Assembly: GCF_011578285.1 (NCBI RefSeq) | Contig: NZ_CP049916.1 | Span: 2,480,001-2,544,000, forward strand | Origin: Acinetobacter lanii | GTDB lineage: Bacteria > Pseudomonadota > Gammaproteobacteria > Pseudomonadales > Moraxellaceae | Direction of reading: 5' to 3' | Length of the DNA: 64,000 nucleotides | Shown here: piece by piece, positions 45,597 through 53,769 of the stretch | Layout: every line of letters starts with the position of its first letter | Numbering within the stretch: the first letter of the stretch is position 1 | Made by a program: the position numbers and the translations under genes | Notes under the pieces: generated by a model | Databases searched by the model: none | The model's input: the letters and a program-made list of their open reading frames with translations, nothing else | What the model was told of the DNA's origin: nothing

Positions 45597-46763
45597 TTAC
45601 AAGGCTTGATGCTCCAGTAACATCTCAAGCCCACTCAGACGTTGCATATACTTCAACCGCTCCTTTTCAGCTTTGACTTGCTGTTTCATATGCGCAGTAT
45701 CTGTATCAATTTGCTTATAAATATCGACCACTTGAAGCTGTGCAGAGGGTTTATTTTTGAATTTTTTAGGCTTGTCTGCTTTTACCGGTTTCACCCATAT
45801 TAATGACTCAATAATTTGATTGATTTGGTCGTCTAGTCGTTGACCTTGTGCCTCTAAAGCCAACTGATAAAACTTTACTTGTTCATTGCTTAAGCCTTTT
45901 TTAGTGTGAGATAACGATGATTCTCCACTTGATGCATTTGACTCAATTTGAATCTGCAACTTGAGCAAAGAAAACAAATCCTGCTGTTCATAGGCTTCAT
46001 TGGCTTGTTGCAATACGGCGGTTTTTTCAATTTTTTTCGCCTCATTCTGCTCTCGGTCAGGATGAATCGAAGCTGCAATTTTTAAATACACTGTTTTTAA
46101 GGATTGATTGACTAACTTTTCAGCTTGCTCGCGTTTTTCTTGCTGTTTCTTAAGTTTAGCTTGTTCACGCGCTTGTTGATGTTGCTCGGTATTTTTCTCA
46201 AAAGCATTCCACTCGATATGTTCCCAATCGTATTCACGTTCATTCGAGTACGCTGATTCATTAAGATCAGCATCCGTTAGAGCTGGGTCAAATTCATTGG
46301 AATGCAGAGATGACGTCGTTGAATCAGACTCCTGTTGATCCACATCTCGCTGATTACCCACTTCTCTTTTGGCTTTTTGCTGATGCTGTATATGCTGTTG
46401 ATAGAACTGATACACCTCTTTCACCCTGTTTAAATCAGCATCTGACAAGGCTTGAGCGTCTTTCAGTTCAGCTGAGAGCAACATCAATTTCGCATCTAGT
46501 TGAGCGATATCTGCTTTAGAAAAATGGCCTTGACCCAGATGCATCCACAGTTGTTCTAGTTGCTGAAACAAGACTTGATGCAACTGATAATAGGTCGGAA
46601 TGAGTGTCTTTCGTGCATGCTGATGCAGCTCATTTTTTGCATTTTCCCACGCCAAAAGATCACACTTTTTTTGCTCAATCTGTTCAATCAATCGATTCAG
46701 TTTAAGTTGCTGAGGTGATCCATCAACATGGGCTTGAGGGGTCTTTTGAATTAGGTAGGACAT
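45597..46763 (-). CDS. J-domain protein B
   Basis: The 388-residue protein is a paralogue of J-domain protein A: both start MS, share NRLIEQIEQ/NRLLEKIEQ, QLHQVLFQQLEQLW/QWHQVLFNQLETLW and a J-like domain, here KTVYLKIAASIHPDREQNEA with HPD at 234-236. The middle is rich in Gln, Ser and Glu and diverged. The ATG at 46763 is chosen by alignment with protein A; the frame is open 27 codons further upstream to a TTG at 46844. A function in DnaK recruitment is inferred. Confidence 0.8.
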   Translation of the reverse strand: MSYLIQKTPQAHVDGSPQQLKLNRLIEQIEQKKCDLLAWENAKNELHQHARKTLIPTYYQLHQVLFQQLEQLWMHLGQGHFSKADIAQLDAKLMLLSAELKDAQALSDADLNRVKEVYQFYQQHIQHQQKAKREVGNQRDVDQQESDSTTSSLHSNEFDPALTDADLNESAYSNEREYDWEHIEWNAFEKNTEQHQQAREQAKLKKQQEKREQAEKLVNQSLKTVYLKIAASIHPDREQNEAKKIEKTAVLQQANEAYEQQDLFSLLKLQIQIESNASSGESSLSHTKKGLSNEQVKFYQLALEAQGQRLDDQINQIIESLIWVKPVKADKPKKFKNKPSAQLQVVDIYKQIDTDTAHMKQQVKAEKERLKYMQRLSGLEMLLEHQAL

Positions 46764-47108
46764 AGCGAAGTGAACAGCAAGATAAGCCCACGCATCATAA
46801 CATTGATGCTTAAGCCTAGTCGAAAGAACCGTGTAGACCGTCAATTTAAGTGCACTAAGTTTTTTAATGTTTTTTAATGTTTTTTTAGTGCACTCAGTTA
46901 AAGATTAACCCAAAGATTTTGATCGGATTTTAGCGATTCAGCTTTAAAATAAAATCAACTCAGTGTACAGTACAAAATATATACACGACTCTATCAAAAC
47001 ATTATAAAAACAAGGCTCGGGATTCAATACAGCCTATTCATCCACTGTTGAATATTGAATAAACCGTTATAACAATAAAGCCAGTGAATCACTGCATCGG
47101 GATAGCGC
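46764..47108. other. divergent intergenic region between the accessory cluster and the GGDEF gene
   Basis: About 345 bases with no credible gene. It holds the inverted repeat at 46849-46894 and is otherwise A+T-rich. It should carry the promoter of the accessory cluster on one strand and of the GGDEF gene on the other. Confidence 0.5.
46849..46894. repeat. inverted repeat with T-rich tandem spacer
   Basis: AGTGCACTAA (46849-46858) and TTAGTGCACT (46885-46894) are perfect inverted copies, and AGTGCACT is itself palindromic. The 26-base spacer contains TTTTTTAATG twice. It lies 86-131 bases upstream of the J-domain protein B start on the minus strand. Confidence 0.55.
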
Positions 47109-48308
47109 ATGAAACACTTCATACCAGATTTTCTGACCGCATTCAGTATGTCCGCTATGACTGCATTTATCGTTTCATGGCTGATGTGGATGCTAGGTCA
47201 ACCCTACTGGCGTCAAGGTCTTGGTTTAGCCTTACTCAGCACACTCAGTTATGCACTGGCTTATGGCAGTTATAGCCTGTATCAAGTCCTCAGTGGCTTA
47301 AGTTGGTTGGTTGCTTCAAAGCTTTTTATGAGCTTAGCTGTCGGACTGTTTACTGTTGCCTTACAAGTGTTTCGCCATAATCATCATTTCAAACGCGATC
47401 TGATGACTGTGGTCCTGCCTTTGCTGAGTATTTGTGGCTGTGCAGGATTATTTTTAACCGAGCATGTCGGCAAATTTAGCCAATGGCAAAGTACTGTGGT
47501 GTTTATACAAACTTTATATTGCATACGTATTTTGCTGCAAATGCGTTCACGGACGCCAGGTTCTGGTTGGCGCTATGTCACATTAGGCATGTTGATTCAA
47601 TTGGCTGGACTAGTTCCTCTACTTTCCACACGCCAAACCAGTATAGAAATCAGTAGTCTCAGCACATCGAATTTAATTTTGGTACTGTGGTTAGTCTGTC
47701 TCGTCTTAGTACTGAAATTACTGTTGGTTTCCTTTGGCTTTATGCTGATGTTGCGTGACCGTACTGGGGCACTACAACAGGGTCAAGCCAAGTTAGATTA
47801 CTTGACTCAACTGCCCACTCGAAGCGCACTGATTCAGGGTTTACAACATGCCACCATTCAAGCTTCTAGCGAGACTGTACCCTTAACCCTGATGATCATC
47901 GACATCGACCATTTTGATCAGTTGAATCGTGAGCATGGACACTTGGCAGGTGACCAAGTGATTCAACATGTGGCAAAGACCTTAGAACAGCAGTGTCGTG
48001 CGACTGATCTGGCAGTCCGCTACTGTGCAGCGCAATTTGTTCTGCTTTTGCCCAATACCACCATTCAAGGGGCTGAAGTTTTGGCACAGCGTCTATGCGA
48101 TACCGTCCGCAGTCAGCCCTTTACCCTCATTAATAATAGTCCAATCAGCATTACCGTGAGTATCGGTGTGCATTGTTGTATTCCTGCTGCAGATAGCCCT
48201 TGGCAAAGTTTAATGGCCGGTGCCAAAGCCGCGCTTTTTTCAGCCAAACAGCAAGATGGCAATGGATTTGTGCTTTCCACCCCCTCTATGCTTAACTCGA
48301 CTCGATAA
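47109..48308 (+). CDS. Membrane GGDEF-domain protein with degenerate active site
   Basis: The 399-residue protein has about seven hydrophobic segments in residues 10-215 and a C-terminal GGDEF domain (about 225-395). The nucleotide-binding DYLTQLPTRSAL and IDIDHFDQLNREHGHLAGD are preserved, as is the inhibitory-site RATD (297-300). The signature GGDEF itself is CAAQF (306-310), so the catalytic glycines and acidic residue are lost. Known GGDEF biology then predicts no diguanylate cyclase activity but possible cyclic-di-GMP binding at the RxxD site. It is monocistronic, with a terminator behind it. Confidence 0.85.
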   Translation: MKHFIPDFLTAFSMSAMTAFIVSWLMWMLGQPYWRQGLGLALLSTLSYALAYGSYSLYQVLSGLSWLVASKLFMSLAVGLFTVALQVFRHNHHFKRDLMTVVLPLLSICGCAGLFLTEHVGKFSQWQSTVVFIQTLYCIRILLQMRSRTPGSGWRYVTLGMLIQLAGLVPLLSTRQTSIEISSLSTSNLILVLWLVCLVLVLKLLLVSFGFMLMLRDRTGALQQGQAKLDYLTQLPTRSALIQGLQHATIQASSETVPLTLMIIDIDHFDQLNREHGHLAGDQVIQHVAKTLEQQCRATDLAVRYCAAQFVLLLPNTTIQGAEVLAQRLCDTVRSQPFTLINNSPISITVSIGVHCCIPAADSPWQSLMAGAKAALFSAKQQDGNGFVLSTPSMLNSTR

Positions 48309-48329
48309 ATTTGATCATCAATCGACAAT

Positions 48330-48368
48330 AAAAAAATCAGGTGAACTTATCACTCACCTGATTTTTAA
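48330..48368. terminator. bidirectional terminator
   Basis: AAAAATCAGGTGA pairs with TCACCTGATTTTT around a 9-base loop. It separates the GGDEF gene from the convergent oxidoreductase gene. Confidence 0.85.
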
Positions 48369-48439
48369 AATTTAAGCCTCAATATACTTGAGCGATCATA
48401 CCAGTCTAAAATAAATGGACTCGACCGTTTCGCTCAAAC

Positions 48440-49429
48440 TTAAATCACTTCAACCACAATTTTACCGACATGCTCACCGGTATCCATCGCTGCATGTGCA
48501 TCTTGGATCTGATCAAACTTAAAGGTTTTATAAATCATCGGTAAGCACTCCCCTTTTTCCCAAAGTGGCAGCACATGCTGTTTTAAACCTTGCGTAATCT
48601 CGGCTTTTTCAGAGGTATTACGGGCACGCATGGTTGAACCGGTAATGGTCAAACGCTTCATCATAATTTGACCGAGTTTCACCTCTTTGGCTTTGGCACC
48701 GCCTAAGAATGCGATATAGACCAAACGCCCATCACGGCGCAGTAAATTCAGGTTTTGAGCCAAATACGGCGCACCGACGATATCTAAAATCACATCAACA
48801 CCGGCATTGTCGGTCGCTTCATTAATGACTTGCTCAAAGTCTTGGGTTTTATAATTAATCGCAGTAGTGATGTCTGAAATCGCTTGGACTTTTTCATCTG
48901 AACCGACTGTTGCGAAAGTTTTCATGCCTAGTGCATTACACAACTTAATCGCTGTGGTGCCAATGCCACTGGTACCGCCATGAATCAATACCGTTTCACC
49001 TGCTTTAGCTTGACCCATTTGAAACACATTTGCCCAAACCGTATAAAAGGTTTCAGGAATGGCTGCGGCTTGAACAAAGCTCACCCCTTGAGGAATCTCT
49101 AAAGTTTGAGTTTCAGGCACCACGCAATACTCAGCATAGCCACCGCCATTGGTGAGTCCACAGACTTGATCACCGACCTTAAACTCAGTGACTTCACTGC
49201 CAATGGCAACAACTTCACCTGCCACTTCCAAACCCGGCACAGGCGTCACACCTTTCGGCATTGGATACAACCCTTGACGCTGCAAAATGTCAGGACGATT
49301 AATCCCGAAAGCATAGACCTTGACCAATACTTCATTGGCAGCAGGTTCTGGAATGGCCACATTTTCATAGGCCAATTTCTCAATACCCCCCGGTTCAGTG
49401 ATGATCACCTGTTGCATTGTGTTCGACAT
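48440..49429 (-). CDS. PIG3-type NAD(P)H quinone oxidoreductase
   Basis: The 329-residue enzyme belongs to the zinc-free quinone oxidoreductase branch of the medium-chain dehydrogenases. It shows GINRPDILQRQGLYP near the N terminus, VPGLEVAGEVVAIG, the cofactor motif LIHGGTSGIGTTAIKL and the C-terminal DAHAAMDTGEHVGKIVV. These are features of the PIG3/TIGR02824 group, which reduces quinones or enones with NADPH. No zinc-ligand cysteines are present. AGGGAAAG precedes the ATG. It ends at the shared terminator and stands alone. Confidence 0.9.
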   Translation of the reverse strand: MSNTMQQVIITEPGGIEKLAYENVAIPEPAANEVLVKVYAFGINRPDILQRQGLYPMPKGVTPVPGLEVAGEVVAIGSEVTEFKVGDQVCGLTNGGGYAEYCVVPETQTLEIPQGVSFVQAAAIPETFYTVWANVFQMGQAKAGETVLIHGGTSGIGTTAIKLCNALGMKTFATVGSDEKVQAISDITTAINYKTQDFEQVINEATDNAGVDVILDIVGAPYLAQNLNLLRRDGRLVYIAFLGGAKAKEVKLGQIMMKRLTITGSTMRARNTSEKAEITQGLKQHVLPLWEKGECLPMIYKTFKFDQIQDAHAAMDTGEHVGKIVVEVI

Positions 49430-49695
49430 ATGCTTTCCCTATTGTTTACTTTTCAAGTTTATCACTCAGTTTCTCTGCTAATTGAAATAGAGTCAATCAT
49501 TGGTTCGGACTGAATCAAGGTTGTAATTCAAGGTTTTGAACAGAAAATCAGAGCTTAGAGTTGCCAGTTTTTTTAACTGATGATGTTTTAAAGTTTCATC
49601 ACCTAAATTTTAGTTCAACTTAAATGATGTCTAAAAATTATTCTATTTGATAAAATTAAGTTTAAAATACCCAAAACAACAACGATAAATTAAAC

Positions 49696-50853
49696 ATGAC
49701 TGATCATTTAAGACAAAAATTTGAAGATATTGAGCTCACTGCAGGACACGGTAAAGTCAGTGCTTTTTTATCCGTTTCACTCGGAATTTTAGGTATTTTT
49801 AGTGCATTATGCTTTCTTTTTCCAAGCGTTTTAACCACGCCTGAATTGCGCCCTTTTTATACTCAACATTACCAGACCTTGTATTATACTTTACTGGGCG
49901 GTATCGTTTTGGCTGCGGGATTTGGCACCTATAGTGCGATTTTAAAGCAAAATAAATATGGCTTTTATGGCTTATGTTTTAGTGTAGTGGCAGCCATATT
50001 GGGTTGTGGAATGATCAAAGCACCGACTTTACCCACGTTGCCTTACTATGCGGGCTTTGACTATTTTGTCATTACTTTGATTATTTTGGCTTTGGTATTC
50101 ATCCCTTTAGAAGGTTTTTTCGCTAAAAATAAACAACAAAAATTATTAAGAACCGGTTGGGTGACGGACATGAAATATTTCATGTTGAGTCATATTGGCA
50201 TTCAACTGTTTTCTTTTTTAACCGTGATGCCGATTCAATATTGGATTACGCACATCCCCAACAATCCCATTGTCCCTTATATTCAGGCTCAACCGATTGG
50301 GTTGCAATTTATTGAATTGTTAGTCGTGGTGGACTTTACCACCTATTGGATTCATCGTGCCTTGCATGAAGTAGATTTTTTATGGCGTTTTCATGCCATT
50401 CATCACTCAACAGAGCACATGGATTGGTTGGCATCTTCACGTTTGCATATTATTGAAGTCCTAATCACTCGCTTTATCGCGACTTTGCCTATTTTCTTAT
50501 TGGGTTTTCATACCTCAGCTGTGTTTGCCTACCTGATTTTCATTTCCTTCCACGCCATTTTCATCCATTCCAATGTGCGCTTTCGTTTTCCGTATTTACG
50601 TTGGGTTATTGCTACACCTGAGTTTCATCATTGGCATCATTCTTCGGAAAAACCGGCGATTGATAAAAATTATGCTGCGTTTATTCCCCTGTATGACCTG
50701 ATTTTTAAAACCATGTATATGCCCAACCACTTGGCGAGCGTGTATGGAACGGTTGGTTATAAAATTCCAAATAGCTTTACCAAACAGTTTACATGGCCCT
50801 TTAAAAAGTATGTCAATCGCTTAAAAAAGCGGTTTCAAAAATCAGAGACTTAA
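49696..50853 (+). CDS. Sterol desaturase / fatty-acid hydroxylase family protein
   Basis: The 385-residue membrane protein has four or five N-terminal hydrophobic segments and a catalytic half with the di-iron histidine set: HRALHE (HxxxH), FHAIHHS (HxxHH) and HHWHHS. Enzymes of this family use O2 to hydroxylate or desaturate lipids, sterols or carotenoids. The extra N-terminal membrane region (about 1-130) is longer than in minimal members. The substrate is unknown; in bacteria membrane lipids are likely. It is monocistronic. Confidence 0.87.
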   Translation: MTDHLRQKFEDIELTAGHGKVSAFLSVSLGILGIFSALCFLFPSVLTTPELRPFYTQHYQTLYYTLLGGIVLAAGFGTYSAILKQNKYGFYGLCFSVVAAILGCGMIKAPTLPTLPYYAGFDYFVITLIILALVFIPLEGFFAKNKQQKLLRTGWVTDMKYFMLSHIGIQLFSFLTVMPIQYWITHIPNNPIVPYIQAQPIGLQFIELLVVVDFTTYWIHRALHEVDFLWRFHAIHHSTEHMDWLASSRLHIIEVLITRFIATLPIFLLGFHTSAVFAYLIFISFHAIFIHSNVRFRFPYLRWVIATPEFHHWHHSSEKPAIDKNYAAFIPLYDLIFKTMYMPNHLASVYGTVGYKIPNSFTKQFTWPFKKYVNRLKKRFQKSET

Positions 50854-50873
50854 CATGACAAAGTCATGAAAAA

Positions 50874-50896
50874 GACCCGCACTTGTGCGGGTTTAT
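50874..50896 (+). terminator. terminator after the sterol-desaturase-family gene
   Basis: ACCCGCAC pairs with GTGCGGGT around TT, with an upstream A-run and a downstream TTTAT. Confidence 0.7.
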
Positions 50897-50947
50897 CATT
50901 TGCTGATCTTGAAGTCATCAATCCATTGATCAGGACAATTTCAGGGA

Positions 50948-51211
50948 TTAGTTTTCAGATGAATCAGGCATTGCAACAAACTTCATTAAAAAATTACGTA
51001 CCAAAGGCAATACAATCATAATCAGAGGGAATGCCACCAACCACGACATGCCCCAAGCCCGTAACCAAATACCGAGAATGCCTTCGATCAAGCCCTTATT
51101 CATCAGCATATTAAACAATGAAATTGCACCACTCATAATCCCGGAGAGAATCAAAGGCATCAGCCAAGTCAGATGTTTGGGGTGAAATTTAAAGGACGAA
51201 GAATGGGTCAT
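50948..51211 (-). CDS. DUF2798 small membrane protein
   Basis: The 87-residue product from the ATG at 51211 has two membrane segments: TWLMPLILSGIMSGAISLFNML and AWGMSWLVAFPLIMIVLPLV. They match the DUF2798 pattern, including the conserved aromatic W..W and AFP segment. The frame opens ten codons earlier at a GTG. No function is established for the family. Confidence 0.7.
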   Translation of the reverse strand: MTHSSSFKFHPKHLTWLMPLILSGIMSGAISLFNMLMNKGLIEGILGIWLRAWGMSWLVAFPLIMIVLPLVRNFLMKFVAMPDSSEN

Positions 51212-51408
51212 GATGTGCCATGTCGTTAAAGATAGGTCCACATTTAAAGGACACTGTCGACGAAAATCAAGCGCATCGATGATTATTTTCAGCTCTTTTC
51301 TCTTTGGGCTTAGTTAAACATTATGCCCTCTGATTTTTTATCTCTTCTATTCTACAAAAATCGAGTCATGCTGCTTATAAATCAATCTTGAATATGTGCA
51401 GTCAGCAT

Positions 51409-51681
51409 TTAATGCCGAGCACGATAATCCTTGATCATTTGTGCTGTCACATCTTCGCTATAGCATATCGGTGCATAGCCACCTGCACGGTTATAGGCAC
51501 TGCGTTTGCCACAACGACTGCCATTGCGAGCTGTATTGTATGGACAGGGACAATTGCCCGGATACGACTCAATCGACTCTTGAATAATACGCTGTTTAAT
51601 CGTTTCAGTATTGCTTGAGGTATTTTTAGCTTCAACTTGAACAGTCAAAGCTAAACCTAAAATAAACAATAATTTTTTCAT
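51409..51681 (-). CDS. Small secreted cysteine-containing protein
   Basis: The 90-residue precursor has a Sec signal peptide (KKLLFILGLALTVQVEA, cleavage near residue 18) and a mature part with four cysteines: C44 and C46 in PGNCPCPYNTARNGS, C57 in RCGKRSAY and C73 in PICYSED. I recall this NCPCPYN...CGKRSAY pattern from many small proteobacterial proteins without known function. A disulfide- or metal-stabilised periplasmic or extracellular domain is likely. It is monocistronic. Confidence 0.75.
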   Translation of the reverse strand: MKKLLFILGLALTVQVEAKNTSSNTETIKQRIIQESIESYPGNCPCPYNTARNGSRCGKRSAYNRAGGYAPICYSEDVTAQMIKDYRARH

Positions 51682-51793
51682 AAAAACCCTCTCATCACTT
51701 TATTGTAACGAGAAAGTTTTTATGTGAAATATCATCTGTAATTCAGTCGATCAAGGCGTAACCAAGTTCGACTTTTATTGCTCTACATCCCCA

Positions 51794-52669
51794 TTATTTT
51801 TTAAGGTTTTGAATCACATTCGGTAAAAATGAACGATGAAATCCATCATATGCATCATTATTTTTTGCCGTTGAAAGTGGGAAGATCCGTGTCCCCAATG
51901 ATGCCCCACCATCAATTCGAATAGTCATGCCTGAGATAAATTTAGAGGCTTCTGAAAGCAAGTAAACTATCGCCGATGACACTTCCGATTCTGTGCCCAT
52001 ACGTTGTAATGGCACATGTTGAGCCATACTCGGAATCACTTTTTCTGCCATATCACCGGTATAGGTATCCATACCTGAGGAGAGAATCCAACCCGGAGCC
52101 ACAGCATTCACCCTTACCCCTGATTTGCCCCATTCGACGGCAGCGGTTTTGGTCAGATTGTCCACCCCTGCCCGTGCTGCGCCTGAATGCCCCATATTGG
52201 GCATACCGCCCCACATGTCGGCGGTCATATTGACAATACTACCGCCATGATCTGCCATCCATTGGTTATAGGCTTCACGCATGAGGTAAAAGGTGGCATG
52301 CAAGTTGTTTTTGATCACCGCATCAAAGCCATTGGCCGAAATTTTTTCTAGGTGCGCAGGAAATTGTCCACCTGCATTATTCACCAAGCCATCAAGTCGT
52401 CCAAATTTTTCAATGACTGCTGCAATCATGGCTTTGACTTGGCTTTCATCGCGGTTATCGCAGGCAATGCCGTAGGCTTTGCCACCATCTTGGGTAATTT
52501 CAGCCACGACTTTATCGAGTTTTTCTTGGGTACGTCCTGTAATAATCACTTGCGCACCTAAGTGTGCCAATTCATGGGCGGTACAGCGTCCGATGCCGGA
52601 ACCCCCACCTGTAATGATAATGACTTGGTTTTCAAATGCTGTAGCGTTAAATATCGACTGATAACTCAT
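51794..52669 (-). CDS. SDR-family enoyl-CoA reductase-like protein (PECR type)
   Basis: The 291-residue SDR has the cofactor loop TGGGSGIGRC, NNAGG and the segment GHSGAARAGVDNLTKTAAVE in place of the usual YxxxK motif. That pattern resembles peroxisomal trans-2-enoyl-CoA reductase (PECR) and related 2,4-dienoyl-CoA reductases, where the Tyr/Lys pair is also altered. A role in fatty-acyl-CoA reduction is therefore plausible but not proven. The C-terminal IFPLSTAKNNDAYDGFHRSF tail may cover the active site. It is monocistronic. Confidence 0.8.
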   Translation of the reverse strand: MSYQSIFNATAFENQVIIITGGGSGIGRCTAHELAHLGAQVIITGRTQEKLDKVVAEITQDGGKAYGIACDNRDESQVKAMIAAVIEKFGRLDGLVNNAGGQFPAHLEKISANGFDAVIKNNLHATFYLMREAYNQWMADHGGSIVNMTADMWGGMPNMGHSGAARAGVDNLTKTAAVEWGKSGVRVNAVAPGWILSSGMDTYTGDMAEKVIPSMAQHVPLQRMGTESEVSSAIVYLLSEASKFISGMTIRIDGGASLGTRIFPLSTAKNNDAYDGFHRSFLPNVIQNLKK

Positions 52670-52798
52670 AAATTTCTTCTTGTGTTTTCATCCTTGTTTG
52701 TCATCGATCATATAAAATGCTGAAGCTTTATACGAGTCTATGGCGTCAAATTTATTCTATTTCTTCTATCTGAAGCATGGACTAAAGACAACGCAATA

Positions 52799-52824
52799 AA
52801 AAAGCCCACCCCAAGGTGAGCTTT
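52799..52824 (-). terminator. terminator after tauD
   Basis: AAAGCCCACC pairs with GGTGAGCTTT (one mismatch) around CCAA; an A-run on the plus strand gives the U-run for the tau operon. Confidence 0.75.
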
Positions 52825-52867
52825 ATATCGTGGTTTTATCCTGACAGCATTTTTGCGATCAACCGAT

Positions 52868-53719
52868 TTAAGCCACGGCTTTCGGTGCATAGTAAGGGAC
52901 TGAACCATTCACTGTTGCGCGGTGCATAATTCGATGGGCATCGCCATAGTCAAATAAGGCTTTATGTTGAGTACAACGGTTGTCCCAAATCGCCACATCG
53001 CCTTCTTGCCATTTCCAACGTAAATGGAATTCAGGTTTCACCGCATGTTCAAACAAGAAGGCTAAAAGTTCATCACTTTCTACTTCAGACAGCTCATTGA
53101 TTCGTGTGGTAAAGCCTTCATTGACAAACAATACATCTGCACCTGTTTCTGGGTGAGTACGTACCACAGGATGACTCAAGGGTGGATTTTTACGAAAAGA
53201 TGCTTCTAAACGTTCACGATCTTCGGGTGTCTGACCAAAACGCTCTAAAGGGAACGATTTACGAATGTCATGTGTCGCAGTCAGACCGCGCAATTTGTCC
53301 TGTAGATCTATAGGTAACGCATTGAATGCTGCTGTACCACTTGCCCAAAGGGTATCGCCCCCAAATTCAGGGATCTTAATAGCTTGCAACACACAGCCCA
53401 AAGGTGGTGTGGTACTAAAGGTCACATCGGTATGCCAAAGATCGTTATCACGCAAATCCAAGCGATGACTATCAAGCACGATCACCTCAGGTGCATCTTC
53501 CATCGCAGGATAAATCGGATGAATATGCAGCGCACCAAAGCTTTTTGCGAGTTTAACTTGTGAAGGTGCGGTCAATTGTTGCTGTCTAAAGAAAATCACT
53601 TGATGCTTCAGCAATGCAGCATGAATCGCTTGGATTGCTTGCTCATCGAGTTGGTTTAAATCAACACCATCTAATACAGCGCCAATATTTGGATTAATCG
53701 GTTGAATTTGCAATGACAT
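52868..53719 (-). CDS. tauD: Taurine dioxygenase
   Basis: TauD uses iron(II), O2 and 2-oxoglutarate to hydroxylate taurine, which then releases sulfite and aminoacetaldehyde. The 283-residue protein has the iron-binding facial triad: His96 and Asp98 in LWHTDVTFS, and His266 in IMHRATVNG. It also has the RHPxxG-like [19 protein letters not shown] segment, and the 2-oxoglutarate-binding Arg lies just after the second His. It is the last gene of tauABCD and is followed by a terminator. Related alkylsulfatases such as AtsK cannot be excluded, but the operon favours taurine. Confidence 0.93.
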   Translation of the reverse strand: MSLQIQPINPNIGAVLDGVDLNQLDEQAIQAIHAALLKHQVIFFRQQQLTAPSQVKLAKSFGALHIHPIYPAMEDAPEVIVLDSHRLDLRDNDLWHTDVTFSTTPPLGCVLQAIKIPEFGGDTLWASGTAAFNALPIDLQDKLRGLTATHDIRKSFPLERFGQTPEDRERLEASFRKNPPLSHPVVRTHPETGADVLFVNEGFTTRINELSEVESDELLAFLFEHAVKPEFHLRWKWQEGDVAIWDNRCTQHKALFDYGDAHRIMHRATVNGSVPYYAPKAVA

Positions 53720-53769
53720 GATTCATCTTCTTTATACAATTTGAAATAAGCACAAGGGTCATACACAGC

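Noticed and set aside
49106..49513. Plus-strand frame of 135 codons overlapping the quinone oxidoreductase start
   Set aside because: It lies mostly antisense to a well-supported enzyme and its composition (His- and Thr-rich) is that of a shadow frame.
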